From Planctomycetaceae bacterium (lineage in GTDB: Bacteria; Planctomycetota; Planctomycetia; Pirellulales; Thermoguttaceae), in the NCBI GenBank assembly GCA_031256755.1, contig JAIRPZ010000023.1, positions 1 to 16,893 on the forward strand: a stretch of 16,893 nucleotides of DNA, read 5' to 3'. Below, piece after piece: positions 13,983 to 16,893 of the stretch; positions within the stretch are counted from its first letter, which is position 1, and each line of letters begins with the position of its first letter. Both the position numbers and the translations under genes were made by a program. A model generated the notes under the pieces. That model did not search any database, had not been told where the DNA came from, and saw only the letters and a list, made by a program, of their open reading frames with translations.

Positions 13983-14740
13983 TCAAGCGCAGGAAGCGGA
14001 ATACGTGATGTTCGGGACAATTCTTTGCTCAAAAAGACGGCAAGTTTTTCGGAGGCGGTGAACGCTTGTTTTTGTAACGAAAATAATCCGCAAAGAACAG
14101 ACGGACGGGAACATATTGTACGGAAAATCAGACCGGCATGGAAAAGTTTTCCCTTCTTTCCGTTTTGAACGAACCGGCTGATCTCTTCGGGAACCGGATC
14201 GCCGGCGGCATCGAAAATAATGCGGACAGACAGAAACGGGACTTTTCGCTGCCGGCAGCATTCCGCAACGGCAAATGTCTCCATGTCAAGAAGTTCCGCA
14301 CCGGTTTTTTCCAGCAGGGCTGCTTTTTGTTCCGGCGAATGGATGGTTTCGTTAACGGTCAGGAGCGTCAACTTGCCGTTTTCCGGCAGTCCTTGGCGGG
14401 GAATCCCCGGTGTCAGATCGAGAATTTGTCCGTCGGAATACCGCTGTACCCGTTCCGCAACACAGATGTTTCCTTTTTTCAGACGCGGCGAAAGTCCTGC
14501 GGCATAACCGGCGGAACAAATTTTTTTCGGTGCAAAAACGTCGATTAAAAGGGCGGCGGCGTTTTCGGCGTTATGTTGTCCGATGCCGGAAATGACCGCT
14601 GCGGCGGTTAACCCGTTGAGTGTGCCGGTGTGAAACACCGCACCGCCGCCGCGTGTTGTCCGCCGGTGTTCAAAGCGGTCAAAAACGCTTCCCGCTTCTT
14701 GTGATAAAGCAAAAACAAAGCCGACTTCGGGCGGTTTCAT
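13946..14740 (-). CDS. Nucleoside phosphorylase/MTA-SAH nucleosidase family protein
   Basis: Predicted 264 residues. It opens with VGFVFALSQEAGSV, where Glu15 sits where E. coli MTA/SAH nucleosidase has Glu12. It continues with VISGIGQHNAENAAALLID (49-67), SAGYAAGLSPRLKKGNICVAE (family SxGxAGGL...GDIVV) and LLDMETFAVAECC (150-162; Glu154 for family Glu174). RIIFDAAGDPVPEEI follows, with Asp177 in the position of the catalytic Asp. The family cleaves or phosphorolyses N-glycosidic bonds; substrates range from methylthioadenosine to hopanoid intermediates. In RIIFD, Phe replaces the usual Ser before Asp, so the substrate is unclear. The last 80 residues are longer than in MtnN and poorly conserved; the final dozen codons are antisense to the MEMO1 stump of the neighbour. 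ATG 14740 is preferred over TTG 14746, and an extended -10 promoter lies 43-51 bases upstream. Confidence 0.82.
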   Translation of the reverse strand: MKPPEVGFVFALSQEAGSVFDRFEHRRTTRGGGAVFHTGTLNGLTAAAVISGIGQHNAENAAALLIDVFAPKKICSAGYAAGLSPRLKKGNICVAERVQRYSDGQILDLTPGIPRQGLPENGKLTLLTVNETIHSPEQKAALLEKTGAELLDMETFAVAECCRQRKVPFLSVRIIFDAAGDPVPEEISRFVQNGKKGKLFHAGLIFRTICSRPSVLCGLFSLQKQAFTASEKLAVFLSKELSRTSRIPLPALDHDGLSGGGASI

Positions 14741-14782
14741 GAACAAGTTTTCCGGGGTTCAAAAATGTATGCGAGTGAAGAT

Positions 14783-14791
14783 ATTGTAGCA
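14783..14791 (-). promoter_or_regulatory. Extended -10 promoter of the nucleosidase-family gene
   Basis: On minus: TGCTACAAT, that is TGn directly followed by TACAAT (14788-14783). Start near 14776 gives a leader of about 36 bases to ATG 14740. It lies inside the apparent upstream extension of the purE frame. Confidence 0.55.
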
Positions 14792-14825
14792 CGAACTTCG
14801 GCACCCGTTTCTGCACCCGCTCCGA

Positions 14826-14854
14826 TTGAAACTGCCGAACCGTCCGGCTACAAT
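14826..14854 (+). promoter_or_regulatory. Sigma70-type promoter of purE
   Basis: TTGAAA (14826-14831), a spacer of exactly 17 bases, TACAAT (14849-14854). Start near 14861, about 42 bases before ATG 14903. This makes translation from the upstream ATG at 14765 unlikely. Confidence 0.65.
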
Positions 14855-14902
14855 AAACAGCGAAAAATTCAGATCGAAAAAACATTCAACCCGTACCGAA
14901 AC

Positions 14903-15409
14903 ATGCAAGTCGGAATTTTGATGGGCAGCGACAGCGATTGGGCAAAAATCAGCAGTGCCGCAAAAGCACTCGAAGAATTCGGCATTGCGTATGAAATCAA
15001 TGTGATGAGTGCGCACCGGACACCGGATCACGTCAAAGAATATGCCGAAACCGCCGTTTCACGGGGATTATCCGTGATCATTTGCGCCGCCGGCGGTGCC
15101 GCTCATCTGGCAGGAGTTGTTGCGTCTCATACGATCCTGCCGGTCATCGGAATTCCGGTTCCGACAGACCTTGCCGGCGGTCTGGATTCGCTGCTCTCGA
15201 CCGTGCAAATGCCGGGCGATATTCCGGTTGCCGCTGTCGGCACCGGAACAGGCGGTGCAAGAAATGCCGGACTGCTTGCCGTGCAAATCCTTGCCGTTGC
15301 CGATGCCGGTTTGCGGAAAAAATTAGAGGATTACCGTCAGGGACTGGTCAAAAAAATTGCCGCCAAAAACGCCGCTCTGAAACAAAAAATCGCCGGCGGC
15401 GAATGGTAA
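14903..15409 (+). CDS. purE: N5-carboxyaminoimidazole ribonucleotide mutase
   Basis: Predicted 168 residues, normal for class I PurE, which converts N5-CAIR to CAIR in purine synthesis in the cytoplasm. Motifs: MGSDSDW (7-13), MSAHRTPD (35-42, with the catalytic His38), CAAGGAAHLAGVVASHT, IGIPVPTDLAGGLDSLLSTVQMPGDIPVA and AARNAGLL-like GGARNAGLLAVQIL. The C-terminus is a charged helix. The frame is open 46 codons farther, from ATG 14765, but that part is low-complexity, unlike PurE, and contains the promoters of purE and of the divergent gene, so I start at 14903. No Shine-Dalgarno is visible at 14903. purK, often the next gene, is absent here; DUF1573 converges 20 bases downstream, with only the palindrome CTGCCGGCAG (15410-15419) between. 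Confidence 0.95.
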   Translation: MQVGILMGSDSDWAKISSAAKALEEFGIAYEINVMSAHRTPDHVKEYAETAVSRGLSVIICAAGGAAHLAGVVASHTILPVIGIPVPTDLAGGLDSLLSTVQMPGDIPVAAVGTGTGGARNAGLLAVQILAVADAGLRKKLEDYRQGLVKKIAAKNAALKQKIAGGEW

Positions 15410-15429
15410 CTGCCGGCAGAAAACACCGC

Positions 15430-16491
15430 TTACGGAGATAGTTCTTCGTCCGTCCGCATCGTTACATAAAACGAAGGCGATAAATCCGGTTCATCCGTTA
15501 AAATGCGGACTTCCGCCTGCATTATGCCGTTTTTCGGCGATCCGGCTCCGTCTTTCGGATTTTTATAACGCACCGGCAAAGGATACAGCACCTTCGGCGG
15601 TGCATCGTTGTTCATGTCAAACGTGATTTCAACGGCTGGATTATCACATTCGATTTTTGTAATGCGGAACGGTTTCGTTCCCCGCAGCAAAACACTTTTG
15701 ATTTGTGTCGGTTCGCCGGGCGGCATTGTTCCCAAAAATAATGTCTGCGGTTTCACCGTGACAACCGTTCCGACCGTTGCCCGGACACGAACCGGAATTT
15801 CCTTGCTGCCGTACCGGTCGCCCGTGACTAAAAAAATCCGCTCCTCTAATGTCCCCCGCGGTGCCGTTTTTGCGATCACTGTTTTTATGCGGACGATTTT
15901 TTTCCCCGCCTGATTTTCCCCCGGCAGAATTTCCGCCTTCACAAACGGCGAACTTGATTTCACATCGGCAATCGTCCATCGGCTGTCGGCTCCGGTATAG
16001 GTTACGGTCAATTCCCGCGACCGCTCTTCCCCCAGCGGAATTTCGTTAAAAAACAAAGATTCCGGCTGCATTTTGACATCGGCACGGATTTCACCGCTCA
16101 CATTCAGTAAAATTTCCGCACGGTTCGGCTTGTCAATGAGAACCGTCATCGTCGCATTTTTGTATCCCTCGAATAAATCCGCCCGAAACTGGGCTGTAAC
16201 GGCAACCGTGTCATACGTTTGAATTTCGGTCATCTTTTCATCATAAACCGGCGTAGTGCAGGTGCAACTCGATGTGATGCTGACAATGTGAATCGGTTCC
16301 TGAAACGGATTTTTAAGCACAAACGCATGTTCGGGACGCGTTCCTTTTGTAACCGTTTTGAAATTGAAAGAACGGTCGGCGGACGGAATAACAAGTTGAG
16401 TCCAATCTTCTGCCGGTTCTTTACCGGCGGCGGCAAAAAACGGCAGTGCCGAAAGAAACAACATCATGGTCAACCGCTGCGGCACGGACAT
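15430..16491 (-). CDS. Secreted DUF1573 (ASPM/SPD-2/Hydin-like) protein
   Basis: Predicted 353 residues with a signal peptide (MSVPQRLTMMLFLSALPFFAAA, then GKEP). The first immunoglobulin-like domain (about 30-130) has the DUF1573 pattern: FNFKTVTKGTRPEHAFVLKN, PIHIVSITSSCTCTTP with Cys76 and Cys78, then TVAVTAQF. A second beta-rich part (135-240) repeats the theme (LFFNEIPLGEERSRELTVTY). A third (243-345) starts VTVKPQTLFLGTMPPGE and resembles the C-terminal half seen in planctomycete members. DUF1573 proteins are common in Planctomycetes and Bacteroidetes envelopes; their function is not established. AGGAG at 16500-16504, eight bases before ATG 16491, supports the start. It lies downstream of another secreted protein on the same strand with a hairpin between them. 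Confidence 0.88.
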   Translation of the reverse strand: MSVPQRLTMMLFLSALPFFAAAGKEPAEDWTQLVIPSADRSFNFKTVTKGTRPEHAFVLKNPFQEPIHIVSITSSCTCTTPVYDEKMTEIQTYDTVAVTAQFRADLFEGYKNATMTVLIDKPNRAEILLNVSGEIRADVKMQPESLFFNEIPLGEERSRELTVTYTGADSRWTIADVKSSSPFVKAEILPGENQAGKKIVRIKTVIAKTAPRGTLEERIFLVTGDRYGSKEIPVRVRATVGTVVTVKPQTLFLGTMPPGEPTQIKSVLLRGTKPFRITKIECDNPAVEITFDMNNDAPPKVLYPLPVRYKNPKDGAGSPKNGIMQAEVRILTDEPDLSPSFYVTMRTDEELSP

Positions 16492-16535
16492 ATTTTGCTC
16501 TCCTGTTCCTGTTTTCTTCCGCTTATTTTACACAG

Positions 16536-16589
16536 GAAATACGCCGGCGGCAATACCGCAGAACCGGCAGCCCTTGCCGCCGGCATTCC
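16536..16589 (-). terminator. Long GC-rich hairpin after the transthyretin-like gene
   Basis: GCCGGCGGCAA (16543-16553) pairs perfectly with TTGCCGCCGGC (16574-16584) around a 20-base loop. Flanking GGAAAT and ATTCC extend the stem with a small bulge. On minus only a short TTT follows. It lies 47 bases past the stop of the upstream gene, between it and DUF1573. Confidence 0.55.
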
Positions 16590-16635
16590 TGCACTTTTCC
16601 TCTCCGCAATTTTGCCCGTTTTCACGAATAAGCGT

Positions 16636-16893
16636 TTACGGCTTCTCGACAACGATTTCAAAGAAATTCTTTTTGCTGCCTTTTCGGACTTCAAAAGAGA
16701 TTCCTGATGTCGCCGCAGAACGGAAACGCTCTGCAATTAACGGATTTTCCATCATGTCAAGTTCCTGCACCGATACCTGATAAATACCCGCCGGCAGCCC
16801 GTCACCCGGACGAATACCGCCGAGTTCAAACGTTCCGTCTGTGATCTCGCCCATATAGCGGTTTTTTTCGTTCTCGAAAAAGACCGTTCCCGC
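16636..16893 (-). CDS. Small carboxypeptidase-regulatory/transthyretin-like protein, C-terminal part
   Basis: Partial: the frame is open to the window edge, so the N-terminus is missing. The visible 85 residues show the planctomycete pattern of a short beta-sandwich: GTVFFEN, a 'MGEITDGTFELGGIRPGDGLPAGIYQV' type turn (aligned to family xxTDxxGxFxL...GDGxxPGxYxV), then AERFRSAATSGISFEVRKGS and a closing FFEIVVEKP. Many planctomycetes encode dozens of such proteins, usually 130-160 residues with a lipoprotein or Sec signal. They are exported and of unknown function. ATG 16854 is an internal Met and not a likely start, because the beta-strand pattern continues upstream of it. It probably lies in the same transcription direction as DUF1573, separated by a hairpin. 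Confidence 0.75.
   Translation of the reverse strand, partial: AGTVFFENEKNRYMGEITDGTFELGGIRPGDGLPAGIYQVSVQELDMMENPLIAERFRSAATSGISFEVRKGSKKNFFEIVVEKP

Overview
The window (about 16.9 kb) looks like a chromosomal segment of a planctomycete. The lineage call is an inference from gene families: a cysteine-rich protein built of YTV-type repeats, a secreted DUF1573 protein, a short carboxypeptidase-regulatory/transthyretin-like protein, a BBP2-like outer-membrane barrel, a large secreted HEAT-type protein, and an AMMECR1 protein carrying a MEMO1 stump. No mobile element, tRNA, rRNA or CRISPR array is visible. The rest is housekeeping metabolism.

Layout. 1-993: 3' part of an outer-membrane beta-barrel gene with a good terminator. 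1233-3845: large secreted protein with a receiver-like module. 3977-4726: seven-helix Bax-inhibitor-1/YccA protein with its own promoter. A strong symmetrical terminator (4778-4812) separates it from the convergent YTV-repeat gene (4846-6537, minus). Then, on minus, come pyrG (6869-8518) and a U32-family gene (8582-9379). Divergent from these is a plus-strand pair, parA-like ATPase and proB (9741-11707). A TsaC/Sua5 gene (11761-12435, minus) converges on proB and diverges from the AMMECR1 gene (12636-13982). That gene overlaps, tail to tail, a nucleoside-phosphorylase-family gene (13946-14740, minus), which diverges from purE (14903-15409). The window ends with two minus-strand envelope genes: a DUF1573 protein and the C-terminus of a transthyretin-like protein.

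The genes do not form one pathway. Two kinds alternate: envelope/secreted proteins, and single genes for nucleotide metabolism (pyrG, purE, nucleosidase), proline synthesis (proB), tRNA modification (tsaC) and probable RNA or cofactor hydroxylation (U32). Most transcription units are one or two genes long. The convergent and divergent borders carry readable hairpins and sigma70-like promoters.

The strongest unusual signal is the CTP synthase: its amidoligase half is intact, but the glutaminase half has glycine at the nucleophile position (residue 384) and an altered oxyanion-hole motif. Two other genes are shortened: the U32 protein ends at the catalytic domain, and the AMMECR1 protein ends about 28 residues into a MEMO1 domain. 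Together these suggest trimming of accessory modules in this lineage. I did not find a clearly new multi-gene system.
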